From Phycisphaerales bacterium UBA4658 (GTDB lineage Bacteria > Planctomycetota > Phycisphaerae > Phycisphaerales > UBA1924): DNA of 11,400 bases. The notes under the pieces are model-generated. The model worked only from the letters and a program-made list of their open reading frames with translations. It was not told the origin of the DNA and did not search any database. Below are positions 1 to 6,434 of this stretch, piece by piece (position 1 is the first letter of the stretch; each line of letters starts with the position of its first letter). The stretch lies in assembly GCA_002405485.1 (NCBI GenBank), contig DHLW01000104.1, positions 9,054-20,453 on the forward strand. Direction: 5' to 3'. Position numbers and translations under genes: made by a program.

Positions 1-43
1 CAGGGCCCGACGCCGCGCGAGTGATTCGAGATGTTCCGGGCGT

Positions 44-1288
44 TTACGCCGCCAGATCGCCGTAGTCGTCGGACTCCGCCGGCGGGTCGCCGAGCATGCC
101 CCACTTGTCCTTGGGCAGGTGGCGGTGGTGGATGTGGATGACGCGCGCGAGCTGGGCGGCGAAGAGTTCGCCAACGGTCTTGAGCTGGTCCAGCAGCGGG
201 GGGGCGAACGGCGACCGGCGGTCGCGGAAGAGCATGACGATCGCCAGGCACTCCTCGGAGGAGACGCACGGGAACGCCGCCACGTTCGAGCCGCTGAGCC
301 AGTCGGCGTCATCCCCGATGTACTTGTCCATGGAGGCCTGCTCGGTGATGTGGACCAGCCCGCGGGCGTTCTCGAAGCGGGGCGCGACGGCGTTGGCCAG
401 GTGGTCCAGCAGCACGTCGCACGTGTCCTTCGGGCAGTCGTAGTTCACATACGCCCCGAGGGAGTAGTCCCCGCTCGTGGTCGGCAGGAAGACCGCCGCG
501 TTCGTCGGCCCGGATCGGGCCAGCACGAACTCCAGCGTGGTGCGAAGGAGCTGCTCGATGTCGAGCTCGCCCCGGATCAGACCCTTGAACTCACTGGCGG
601 TGGTGACGTTGCTCATTCGCTCCGCTTGCTCCAAGTAGGCCCGGAGAAGATCGGCCGCCCACGCCTCGTCTCCCTCGGCGTGCAAGTCACTTCCGCATTG
701 CTCCTGCTCGGCGCGCCCGCACAAGCCGCGCGGCCCATCCGACCGGCGCGTCCGCTGGTTCCAAGAACGCACGCCAACGTCCACAATCCGCTGGCCAAGG
801 TCCGATCCGACGCACGTGCCCCGCTCCACCACGTCCATCGCGCCGATCGCCATGGCGCACCCGGCCAGCTCCACATCCACGGTTTTTCCAGCGAGAATCA
901 CCCCGATTCCGGCCTCCGCCGCCGACGATGCCAGCGCAAACCCGTCTCCGTCGGGAAGGGCCACGTCCACCACGCACGCGTCGTAGCGATCCGCCTCGCC
1001 GGCGGTCGCGTCCGATCGGCCGAGAAGTCCAAGGGCCCGCATCCCCGCATCCAGAGTGCGCACGCTGTCGCAGGTGCGTCCGAGATCGAACAGCGATCGG
1101 CGGACCTTCCGCACCCACATCGGGTTCGACGAAACCACCAGCACCCGAACGTCGTGCCCGTGCTCGCGGACCGGCTGCTCAGACCGGCCCGCCGGGGCGT
1201 CCGCTCCGGCTGCGCGATGTCGAACAGGTCCGATCACTCGATGCACGCGTCTGTGCCGCGGGCCTGTGTCATGCTCGTGTGTGCTCAT
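44..1288 (-). CDS. Degenerate receiver (pseudo-REC) plus GAF domain protein
   Basis: This 414-residue cytoplasmic protein has an N-terminal receiver-like fold (about 46-175), a polar linker and a C-terminal GAF domain (about 240-385). The receiver keeps the aspartate D108 in VVDVALPDG. However, the usual acidic pair after VLVV is S53-S54, and the region expected to hold the lysine reads MDVVERG, so magnesium-dependent phosphorylation is unlikely. The GAF part begins near SEFKGLIRGELD and carries cysteines C285, C290, C341 and C347; its ligand is unknown. It is the last gene of a signalling operon, 24 nt after the HDOD-kinase. The start is fixed by a near-perfect SD. I recall similar GAF proteins in planctomycetes. 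A role as sensor or scaffold for the neighbouring kinase is inference. The first 40 residues are basic and low in complexity. Confidence 0.88.
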   Translation of the reverse strand: MSTHEHDTGPRHRRVHRVIGPVRHRAAGADAPAGRSEQPVREHGHDVRVLVVSSNPMWVRKVRRSLFDLGRTCDSVRTLDAGMRALGLLGRSDATAGEADRYDACVVDVALPDGDGFALASSAAEAGIGVILAGKTVDVELAGCAMAIGAMDVVERGTCVGSDLGQRIVDVGVRSWNQRTRRSDGPRGLCGRAEQEQCGSDLHAEGDEAWAADLLRAYLEQAERMSNVTTASEFKGLIRGELDIEQLLRTTLEFVLARSGPTNAAVFLPTTSGDYSLGAYVNYDCPKDTCDVLLDHLANAVAPRFENARGLVHITEQASMDKYIGDDADWLSGSNVAAFPCVSSEECLAIVMLFRDRRSPFAPPLLDQLKTVGELFAAQLARVIHIHHRHLPKDKWGMLGDPPAESDDYGDLAA

Positions 1289-1291
1289 GGC

Positions 1292-1300
1292 ATCACCTCC
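1292..1300 (-). promoter_or_regulatory. Strong Shine-Dalgarno for the REC-GAF gene
   Basis: The minus strand reads GGAGGTGAT, a nine-base match to the 16S rRNA 3' end, with the GGAGG core 7 nt before the ATG at 1288. It lies in the 24-nt gap after the kinase stop. It confirms the long N-terminus of the REC-GAF protein and suggests strong independent translation initiation within the operon. Confidence 0.85.
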
Positions 1301-1312
1301 CTCGAAGTCTGA

Positions 1313-3289
1313 TCACGCCGCCCGCTTGGCCCGCGGGTCTCCGGACGCTCGCCAGTCTGGAAGCCGCACGCCCACGGTGGTGCCTCTCCCCGGTCGGCTG
1401 GCAAGTTCGATCTCGCCGCCGAGCACCCCGATGAGGCGGTGCGCCAGCGCCAGCCCGAGGCCGCTCTGACGCCCCGAGGGCTTCTCGGAGAAGAACGGAT
1501 CGGTGGCGTGCAACAGCGCCTTCTCGGACATGCCCGCGCCGTCGTCGATCACCTGGATCAGCAGCCGATCGTCGGTGCGCGGCGCGTCCACGCGCACTTC
1601 CACCCGCCCGCGCGGGCCCGACTCCAGCGCGTTCACGATCACCTCGACCAGGGCCTCGCCCAGGATGCCGATGTCCACGCGGGCGATCTCCAGGCCGTCG
1701 GCGATCGTGAGCTTCACGCCCATCACCGACAGCTTCTCGCCCCGCGACTGCACCCGCGCGCCGTACTCGTCCTTGGCCCGCGTGATGATCGACTCCAGCG
1801 ATTGCCGAAGCTCCACGGCCTCCGGCTGGGCCGTCGGAGGCGACGCGATCCGGTTCAGCCGCGCGATCAGCCCCGTCAGTCGCCCGGCCGCGTCGATGAT
1901 CGACCGGGCCGACGACCGGTCCTGCTCATCGCGCAAGCGACTCATGAGCGTCTGGGATCGCCCGCTGATCACCGTCAGCGGGTTGTTCATCTCGTGCGCC
2001 GCGCCCGCGGTCATCTGCCCAAGCCGGGCCATCGCCCGCGCCTCGGTCAGCTCCTTCTGGGCCTGCTCCAGCTTGGCGTTGGCCTCGATCAGATCCTGAT
2101 TCACGCGCCCAAGCCGCTGGTTGGCTCTCAGGATCGACTCGATCAGCAGTTGCTGACTCGGCTCGTCGCCAAGCCCAAGGTCCCGCATCCGCGCGCTCGT
2201 CGCCTCGTACAGCTTGCTCGTCAGCCCCAGCACCCGCTGCGGCTGCAGGCCCGCCTGCTCGCACAGCTCCGCTTCCTCCGCACCGGTCGCGAAGTTCCCG
2301 GACCATCCAAGCGCGAGCTTTCGGCAGATCAGGTCGGCAAGGTTCACCACCGCAACCGTCCGCCGATGCGGACCCTCGGGAAGCTGCGCGTACCCGAGAT
2401 GGTGCATGCCCATCGCGTCCGCCAGCAGCCGAGGCAGGCCCCACTTCTCCGCCAGCGTACGCCCGGCGATGTGGTGGTCCAGCCCGACGATCGGCCGCTC
2501 GAAGTCCGCGATGTTCCCCTGTCGCCCCTCGGCGAGCTCGATCACCCGCGCATACGCCTTGGGCAGCACCAGATCCAGGGCGACCTTGCCAAGGTCGTGC
2601 ACCAGTCCGCACACGAAGCACTCTTCCGGATGCAGGTCCAGCTCCGGATGCTCGCGTGCGATCAGGTCCGCGCAGCACGCCACCGCGATCGAATGCTGCC
2701 AGAATCCCGTCCGGTTGAACGTCGCCCGCGGCTCAACGCCGCCCGCGCCGCCCATCGCCCCGGGCCGGGTCGATCGGCTGCCCTTGCCTGTCGCCGAGCC
2801 CACCGGGCCGCTGCGGCGATAGGTGTCGGCGGCTTTGGTCGTCCAGTCGAAGATCGCCACGCTCAGCACCAGCGATCGCACGGCTTCCATGCCGAGCATC
2901 ACCACCGCCATCTCCACCGTCGTGATCGGATGCCGCGTGCGATACGCCGCCCGCCGGCAGAGCGCCAGCAGCCGGGTCGTCAGCGCCGGATCCGATTCGA
3001 TCACCCGCACCACTTCCTTCACCGGCACGTCGTCGCTCGACGCCAGTTGCAGCACCCGAGAGGCCACCGCCGGAAGCGTCGGCAGATCCCCCAGCTCGCG
3101 CAAGACCAGCTCCGTTCGGCGCGACAGCATCTCGTCGCCCCCAAGGCCCGCACGAACCACCGCCGGGCCGGTCGATCCCGGCGATCCGGATGATCGACGC
3201 GCGGCGATGTCGGATTGGATCGGAGCGTCGCCCGGCGCGGCGATCGCCGCCGCCTGGGGCTTGTTTCGGGCTGGAAGGTACGGCTGCAT
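1313..3289 (-). CDS. HDOD domain sensor histidine kinase
   Basis: This 658-residue protein fuses an HDOD domain (about 60-330) to a histidine kinase (about 420-650). The HDOD part shows H199, the HD pair H231-D232 in VHDLGK, H272-H273 and H296-H297, plus a Gly/Ser/Arg-rich insert near 155-190. A predicted coiled coil (about 385-420) leads to the H-box AAHEMNNPL with phospho-acceptor H432. The N-box has N553, the G1 box DDGAG is near 583, and the G2 box GLGLAL near 610, so ATPase and autokinase activity should be intact. There are no membrane segments, so it is a soluble kinase. HDOD domains are usually signalling modules without proven catalysis. It sits between a response regulator and a pseudo-receiver protein; phosphotransfer to the former is the natural inference. 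The first 53 residues are low-complexity, and M54 (codon 3128-3130) is an alternative start. Confidence 0.9.
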   Translation of the reverse strand: MQPYLPARNKPQAAAIAAPGDAPIQSDIAARRSSGSPGSTGPAVVRAGLGGDEMLSRRTELVLRELGDLPTLPAVASRVLQLASSDDVPVKEVVRVIESDPALTTRLLALCRRAAYRTRHPITTVEMAVVMLGMEAVRSLVLSVAIFDWTTKAADTYRRSGPVGSATGKGSRSTRPGAMGGAGGVEPRATFNRTGFWQHSIAVACCADLIAREHPELDLHPEECFVCGLVHDLGKVALDLVLPKAYARVIELAEGRQGNIADFERPIVGLDHHIAGRTLAEKWGLPRLLADAMGMHHLGYAQLPEGPHRRTVAVVNLADLICRKLALGWSGNFATGAEEAELCEQAGLQPQRVLGLTSKLYEATSARMRDLGLGDEPSQQLLIESILRANQRLGRVNQDLIEANAKLEQAQKELTEARAMARLGQMTAGAAHEMNNPLTVISGRSQTLMSRLRDEQDRSSARSIIDAAGRLTGLIARLNRIASPPTAQPEAVELRQSLESIITRAKDEYGARVQSRGEKLSVMGVKLTIADGLEIARVDIGILGEALVEVIVNALESGPRGRVEVRVDAPRTDDRLLIQVIDDGAGMSEKALLHATDPFFSEKPSGRQSGLGLALAHRLIGVLGGEIELASRPGRGTTVGVRLPDWRASGDPRAKRAA

Positions 3290-3293
3290 GCGG

Positions 3294-3306
3294 AGGAGAC
3301 TCTCCT
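3294..3306 (-). promoter_or_regulatory. Shine-Dalgarno inside a perfect inverted repeat before the kinase gene
   Basis: In the mRNA sense the leader reads AGGAGA-G-TCTCCT, a 6+1+6 palindrome. The only SD candidate for the ATG at 3289 (AGGAGA, 3301-3306) is one arm. Folding as AGGAG/CTCCT with a 3-nt loop would hide it. The SD is also 11 nt from the start codon, unlike the 7 nt seen at most other genes here. Translational dampening of the kinase is an inference. Confidence 0.45.
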
Positions 3307-3335
3307 TCGACGATGGTCGATCGTGCCGGGCAGGA

Positions 3336-3944
3336 TCACGCCTTCGTCAGCAGGTCGCGCACCCGACCCATGAGCTGGTTCACGTCAAAGGGCTTGCGGA
3401 TGAACTCGTCCGCCCCCGCCGCCTTGAGCTGATCGATCTCCGTCGGATCCACCACGCCCGAGACGAACACGATCTTGGTGTCCCGGAACTCCTCCCGCTC
3501 CCGAAGCCGCTGGCACACCACGTTGCCGTTCACGTCCGGCAGCATGTAGTCCAGAAGGATCAGGTGCGGCCTGAAGCTCTCGGTCAGCAGGCCCGCGTCG
3601 TATCCGGTGCTCGCCGTGCGAACCTCGATGTCGCTCTCGCGCCCCAGCAGGTCCTTGAACATCTCCACGATGTGCGAGTCGTCATCCACGACGAGCACCC
3701 GCTTGGGCCCCGCTTCCAGGATGTCGGTGGGGATGTCGTTGTCCTTCATGAACTTGATCAGATCCGCCCGGGGAATCCTGCGGAACTTGCTCCCCGGAAC
3801 ACGGAATCCGCCCAGCCGGCCGCTGTCAAAGCAGCGGATGATCGTCTGCTGGCTCACCTTGCACACGTCCGCCGCCTCGCCGGTTGTGAAGATGCGCTTG
3901 TCGGCCCAGTTGATCTTCTGAGACGTGCCGTTGTGTGCGGACAT
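3336..3944 (-). CDS. Response regulator with N-terminal excisionase/MerR-like HTH and C-terminal receiver
   Basis: This 202-residue protein starts at the ATG at 3944, which has the SD AAGGG 7 nt upstream; the frame stays open 35 codons further but without a better start. Residues 19-66 form a winged-helix DNA-binding domain of the excisionase/MerR type (FTTGEAADVCKVSQQTI, then GGFRVPG and IPRADLIKFM). Residues 81-202 are a complete receiver: D87-D88 acidic pair, phospho-acceptor D132 in LLDYMLPD, S162 and K184 in IRKPF. Output before receiver is the reverse of the common order. It is first in the operon, 46 nt ahead of the HDOD-kinase, its probable phosphodonor. A DNA-binding transcription role is inferred from the fold; the targets are unknown. 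A dyad about 80 nt upstream could be its own operator. Confidence 0.9.
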   Translation of the reverse strand: MSAHNGTSQKINWADKRIFTTGEAADVCKVSQQTIIRCFDSGRLGGFRVPGSKFRRIPRADLIKFMKDNDIPTDILEAGPKRVLVVDDDSHIVEMFKDLLGRESDIEVRTASTGYDAGLLTESFRPHLILLDYMLPDVNGNVVCQRLREREEFRDTKIVFVSGVVDPTEIDQLKAAGADEFIRKPFDVNQLMGRVRDLLTKA

Positions 3945-4202
3945 GGACTGGCCCTTCTCGCTTGCCGCACGGCGCCGCACATCCTGGCCGCTCGTGCACG
4001 TGCTGCTGCCATCGTGCCGCCGGGTTCCCGAACCCGACTGAACGCACAACGCAACCCAGTCCGCTATCGACGCAGACTTTCACCAACTTGACGCGCCCGG
4101 GCCATCTCCCCCCAAACCGCACCGGCGTCAATCTCCAACACCCCCAGAGTGGTGACACACCCCGCTCCAGCCGCCCGGAGTTATGCGGACCAGCCACTGA
4201 CC
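3945..4202 (-). promoter_or_regulatory. Intergenic leader and presumed promoter region of the signalling operon
   Basis: This 258-nt stretch lies between the tsaB stop and the regulator start, both on the minus strand. It has no convincing gene. I see no good sigma-70-type pair; the best TTGACG is followed at 17 nt by a poor GAGATG. There is no hairpin with a T tract after tsaB, so read-through from tsaB cannot be excluded. A 16-nt dyad lies at 4021-4036, and a direct repeat GTGCGGC (minus strand) lies at 3964-3970 and 3974-3980, one helical turn apart. Confidence 0.4.
4021..4036. promoter_or_regulatory. 16-nt inverted repeat, candidate operator
   Basis: CGGGTTC-CC-GAACCCG is a perfect 7-bp inverted repeat with a 2-nt centre, 77-92 nt upstream of the HTH-receiver start. 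Its symmetry and position suit a dimeric regulator. The 2-nt centre makes it a better DNA operator than an RNA hairpin, although a 6-bp stem with a 4-nt loop is possible. The binder is unknown; autoregulation is a guess. Confidence 0.35.
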
Positions 4203-4946
4203 CTACTTCCCCCGCGCCCGCCACAGCGTCACCGCCTCCGGCTCCCGCGGATAGATCGGCAGCAGGTCCATCGGGTCGATCGGCTCGCCCTCCACGCCCA
4301 GCCGGGCGCAGGCCTCGGCTCGATACGCCGCCGGAATCATCTCCACCCCGCGACGATCCGCGACCTCGCGCATCTCCTTGGGCATGTGCTCGTCGGCGAT
4401 CACGGCTCCCACGCCTCGGTCCACCAGCAGCTCCAGCCCCCTGGCGTCGATCACGCCTCCCGGCCCCTCGGCGACGCCGCTTGCAAACACCCGCCCCCAC
4501 GCCGACGCTCCCTTGCTGGCCATGAGCACGCACACGTGGCCGCGGCGAACCCGCTCCGGGGCAGAATGCAGCGCCACCAGCGAACTCTCCACCCGAACGC
4601 AGCGTGCCCCGGTCGCCTCGGCGATCATCTTGCCCGCTGCGCACGCCACCCGCACGCTCGTGTACCCGCCCGGGCCGGCACTCACCGCGACCCTTTCCAG
4701 ATCGCCGCTCCCGGGCGACACGCCCAGTCGCCGGAACAGGCGATCGATCGCCGGCATCAGGTCGTCATCATGCCCGCCCCGCCCTCCGGCCAGCCCGCCG
4801 CCCATCCTCACAGGCTCCACGCCCAACACCCGCACGCCGTCGCTCTCTGCCCGAACGGCGCACACCCCCGACTCCGCGGCCCCCGTCCCCGAGCCGGGAT
4901 TGGCGACCTCGATGCCCAGCGTGATCGAACCTGTGCGCTGGCCCAC
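4203..4946 (-). CDS. tsaB: tRNA threonylcarbamoyladenosine biosynthesis protein TsaB
   Basis: This 247-residue protein belongs to the TsaB (YeaZ) family, which supports TsaD, TsaE and TsaC in forming t6A at position 37 of ANN-decoding tRNAs. Family signs are the HDDDLMPAIDRLF segment (59-71), the core AVSAGPGGYTSVRVACAAG (87-105) and the C-terminal LPIYPREPEAV. Length is close to the E. coli protein (about 230). The N-terminal strand reads LGIEVANP where the family usually has an ID-T-S motif, but TsaB is a non-catalytic partner so this need not matter. The start is a GTG, with AAAGGTGG just upstream, directly abutting the arfB stop (TGAGTG), which implies translational coupling. The partner genes are not in the window. 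The pairing with arfB groups two translation-support functions. Confidence 0.87.
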   Translation of the reverse strand: MGQRTGSITLGIEVANPGSGTGAAESGVCAVRAESDGVRVLGVEPVRMGGGLAGGRGGHDDDLMPAIDRLFRRLGVSPGSGDLERVAVSAGPGGYTSVRVACAAGKMIAEATGARCVRVESSLVALHSAPERVRRGHVCVLMASKGASAWGRVFASGVAEGPGGVIDARGLELLVDRGVGAVIADEHMPKEMREVADRRGVEMIPAAYRAEACARLGVEGEPIDPMDLLPIYPREPEAVTLWRARGK

Positions 4947-5438
4947 TCAGTCCACCTTTCCGCGTCCGCGCTTGATGTCGCCACGCGACTTCTTCTCCGT
5001 GAGACGCCGCTCCTTGGAACTCCGCGTCGGCTTGGTCTTGCGCCGGACTTTGGGCTCCGGGATCGCCCGGATGAGCAGCTCCCGGAGCTTCCTCAGGCAC
5101 TCGCCCTTGTTCTGCGACTGCGAGCGGTGCTCCTGGCTCACGATCAGCAGCTCGCCCCCGCGGCTTCGCGAGATGCCAAGCTCATCCACGAACGTCTCCA
5201 CCCCCAGCACCCGGTCCCCCGCCAGCGCACGCACACGCCCCCTGGCGCGCCCGGAGATGGGCAGCGCATCCACGTCGATCCGGAGCTCAGCCTTGGTCTC
5301 CAGCTTGTTCACGTTCTGCCCGCCCGGGCCCCCGGACCGGGCAAAGGCAAAGCGCAGCGCGTGCTCCGGCACGCGCACGCCCGGAGCGATCTCCACCCCC
5401 TCGCCCTCTTTGCTCGCGTTGTGCGCCCGTCCGTTCAT
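4947..5438 (-). CDS. arfB: Alternative ribosome-rescue factor ArfB (YaeJ-type peptidyl-tRNA hydrolase)
   Basis: This 163-residue protein is a single RF-1-type catalytic domain. ArfB enters stalled ribosomes lacking a sense or stop codon in the A site and hydrolyses the peptidyl-tRNA. The motif SGGPGGQNVNK (35-45) holds the catalytic GGQ at 39-41. The segment SQEHRSQSQNKGECL near 101-115 and the lysine/arginine-rich tail (about 130-161) match the family; the tail normally lies in the empty mRNA channel. There is no codon-recognition domain, so it is not a canonical release factor. The family is usually about 140 residues. The ATG at 5438 has GGAG 7 nt upstream; the frame remains open to 6557, but that part is antisense to the beta-barrel gene. 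It is translationally linked to tsaB downstream. Confidence 0.92.
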   Translation of the reverse strand: MNGRAHNASKEGEGVEIAPGVRVPEHALRFAFARSGGPGGQNVNKLETKAELRIDVDALPISGRARGRVRALAGDRVLGVETFVDELGISRSRGGELLIVSQEHRSQSQNKGECLRKLRELLIRAIPEPKVRRKTKPTRSSKERRLTEKKSRGDIKRGRGKVD

Positions 5439-5447
5439 CGATATGCT
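5419..5447 (+). promoter_or_regulatory. Candidate sigma-70-like promoter for the beta-barrel gene
   Basis: TTGTGC (5419-5424), 17 nt, then TATGCT (5442-5447) matches the consensus at 3/6 and 4/6 positions with ideal spacing. It would start RNA near 5454, about 36 nt before the ATG at 5490. The -35 box lies within arfB codons, and the -10 box overlaps the arfB SD (5446-5449) on the other strand. Not confirmed by experiment. Confidence 0.4.
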
Positions 5448-5489
5448 CCGCCCTCCGCAGCGTACGCCACGCCGACCCAGGACATCGCC

Positions 5490-6434
5490 ATGTTCACCAA
5501 GCACACCGCCGCACTCGCGCTCGCCGCCGCCGCCACGACACTCGCCCACCTGCCCGCCCGCGCATCGGCTCGCCAGGCGGAACCGGCCGCGGGCGGGTCC
5601 GCGGAGCCCGCTGCCGCGGCGATCCCCGCGTCGGACCGGCGGAACGCCTCCGACCTGACGGTCCGCATCGAGCCCATGATGTTCTACGCCGCGCTCAGCG
5701 GCGACTTCAAGCTCCCGGTCCAGAGCGGCACCGGCGCGGGATCGTTCACCACCGAGGGCGATGCCTTTGAGGTCGACGCCTTCGATGCCGACGAGGCCCG
5801 TCTCCGACCCGCCGGACGGCTCTCGATCTCCTCGGGCGACCTGCTCTTCAGCTTCTGGGGCTTCGATTTCCAGGCCGACGTCGACCGCACCTCCGTCGGC
5901 TCGGCGGGCCGTCTCGGCGGCGTGGTCTTTGCCCAGGGCGATCAGGCCAACATCTCCTTCGACTTCGCCAGCTACGAGCTGACGTTCGGCCATCGGATCT
6001 ACTCCCGCGATTTCGCCGCCGAGAGCGCCGATCCGGCCAGCGCTGTAGACGTCAAGCTCGACGTGCACATTCTGCTGGGCGCTCGGCTGTATGACACCGA
6101 CATCCGCGTCGAGCGTCTCACCGGCGGCTTTGCCTCCGCCGAGGCGGCCAACACGTTCATCGAGCCCATCGCCGGCGTTCGTGCCGAGCTGGATCTGACC
6201 GACGCCTTCGCGATCCACGTTCAGGCCTCCGGCGGAGGGCTCCCGCTGGACGACACATCGTCGTACTCCTTCGACATCTCTGCGAGCTTCCACTACCGGC
6301 CCGTGGTCTGGGCGGACGTGTTCGTCGGCTATCGCCTGCTGTTTGTCTCGCTGGAAGAGGGCGAGAATCTCGACCGGTTCGAGTTCGACGGCAGCGTCGC
6401 CGGGCTCTTCGCCGGGCTCACGTTCCGCTTCTGA
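5490..6434 (+). CDS. Secreted protein, probable outer-membrane beta-barrel, unknown function
   Basis: This is a 314-residue protein. Residues 1-28 form a Sec signal peptide: a lysine at 4, an alanine/leucine-rich core, and a likely cleavage near ARASA. An Ala/Gly/Pro/Glu-rich linker follows to about residue 50. The remainder alternates hydrophobic and polar residues as in amphipathic strands (for example MMFYAALSGDFKLP, LLFSFWGFDFQADV, WADVFVGYRLLFVSL) and ends GLTFRF, the terminal aromatic residue typical of barrels inserted by BamA. I do not recognise a named family. The ATG has AGGA 7 nt upstream. The gene is divergent from arfB (51-nt gap) and overlaps the end of pgpH by 17 nt tail-to-tail. 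A longer upstream frame is antisense to arfB and tsaB and is not used. Confidence 0.8.
   Translation: MFTKHTAALALAAAATTLAHLPARASARQAEPAAGGSAEPAAAAIPASDRRNASDLTVRIEPMMFYAALSGDFKLPVQSGTGAGSFTTEGDAFEVDAFDADEARLRPAGRLSISSGDLLFSFWGFDFQADVDRTSVGSAGRLGGVVFAQGDQANISFDFASYELTFGHRIYSRDFAAESADPASAVDVKLDVHILLGARLYDTDIRVERLTGGFASAEAANTFIEPIAGVRAELDLTDAFAIHVQASGGGLPLDDTSSYSFDISASFHYRPVVWADVFVGYRLLFVSLEEGENLDRFEFDGSVAGLFAGLTFRF

Noticed and set aside
39..50. GGCGT-TT-ACGCC palindrome at the REC-GAF stop as a terminator
   Set aside because: Only a 5-bp stem with a 2-nt centre and no T tract; it includes the stop codon and may be chance.
119..3193. Long plus-strand frames at 119-1312 and 1439-3193
   Set aside because: They are antisense to the REC-GAF and HDOD-kinase genes, with low-complexity products and no recognisable motif.
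4021..4090. Resemblance of the minus-strand GGTTCGGGAACC to a tRNA T-arm
   Set aside because: The loop is wrong, and no matching acceptor, D-arm or anticodon stem could be assembled around it.
4149..5489. Upstream extension of the beta-barrel reading frame
   Set aside because: It overlaps tsaB and arfB antisense. The signal peptide and SD place the start at 5490.
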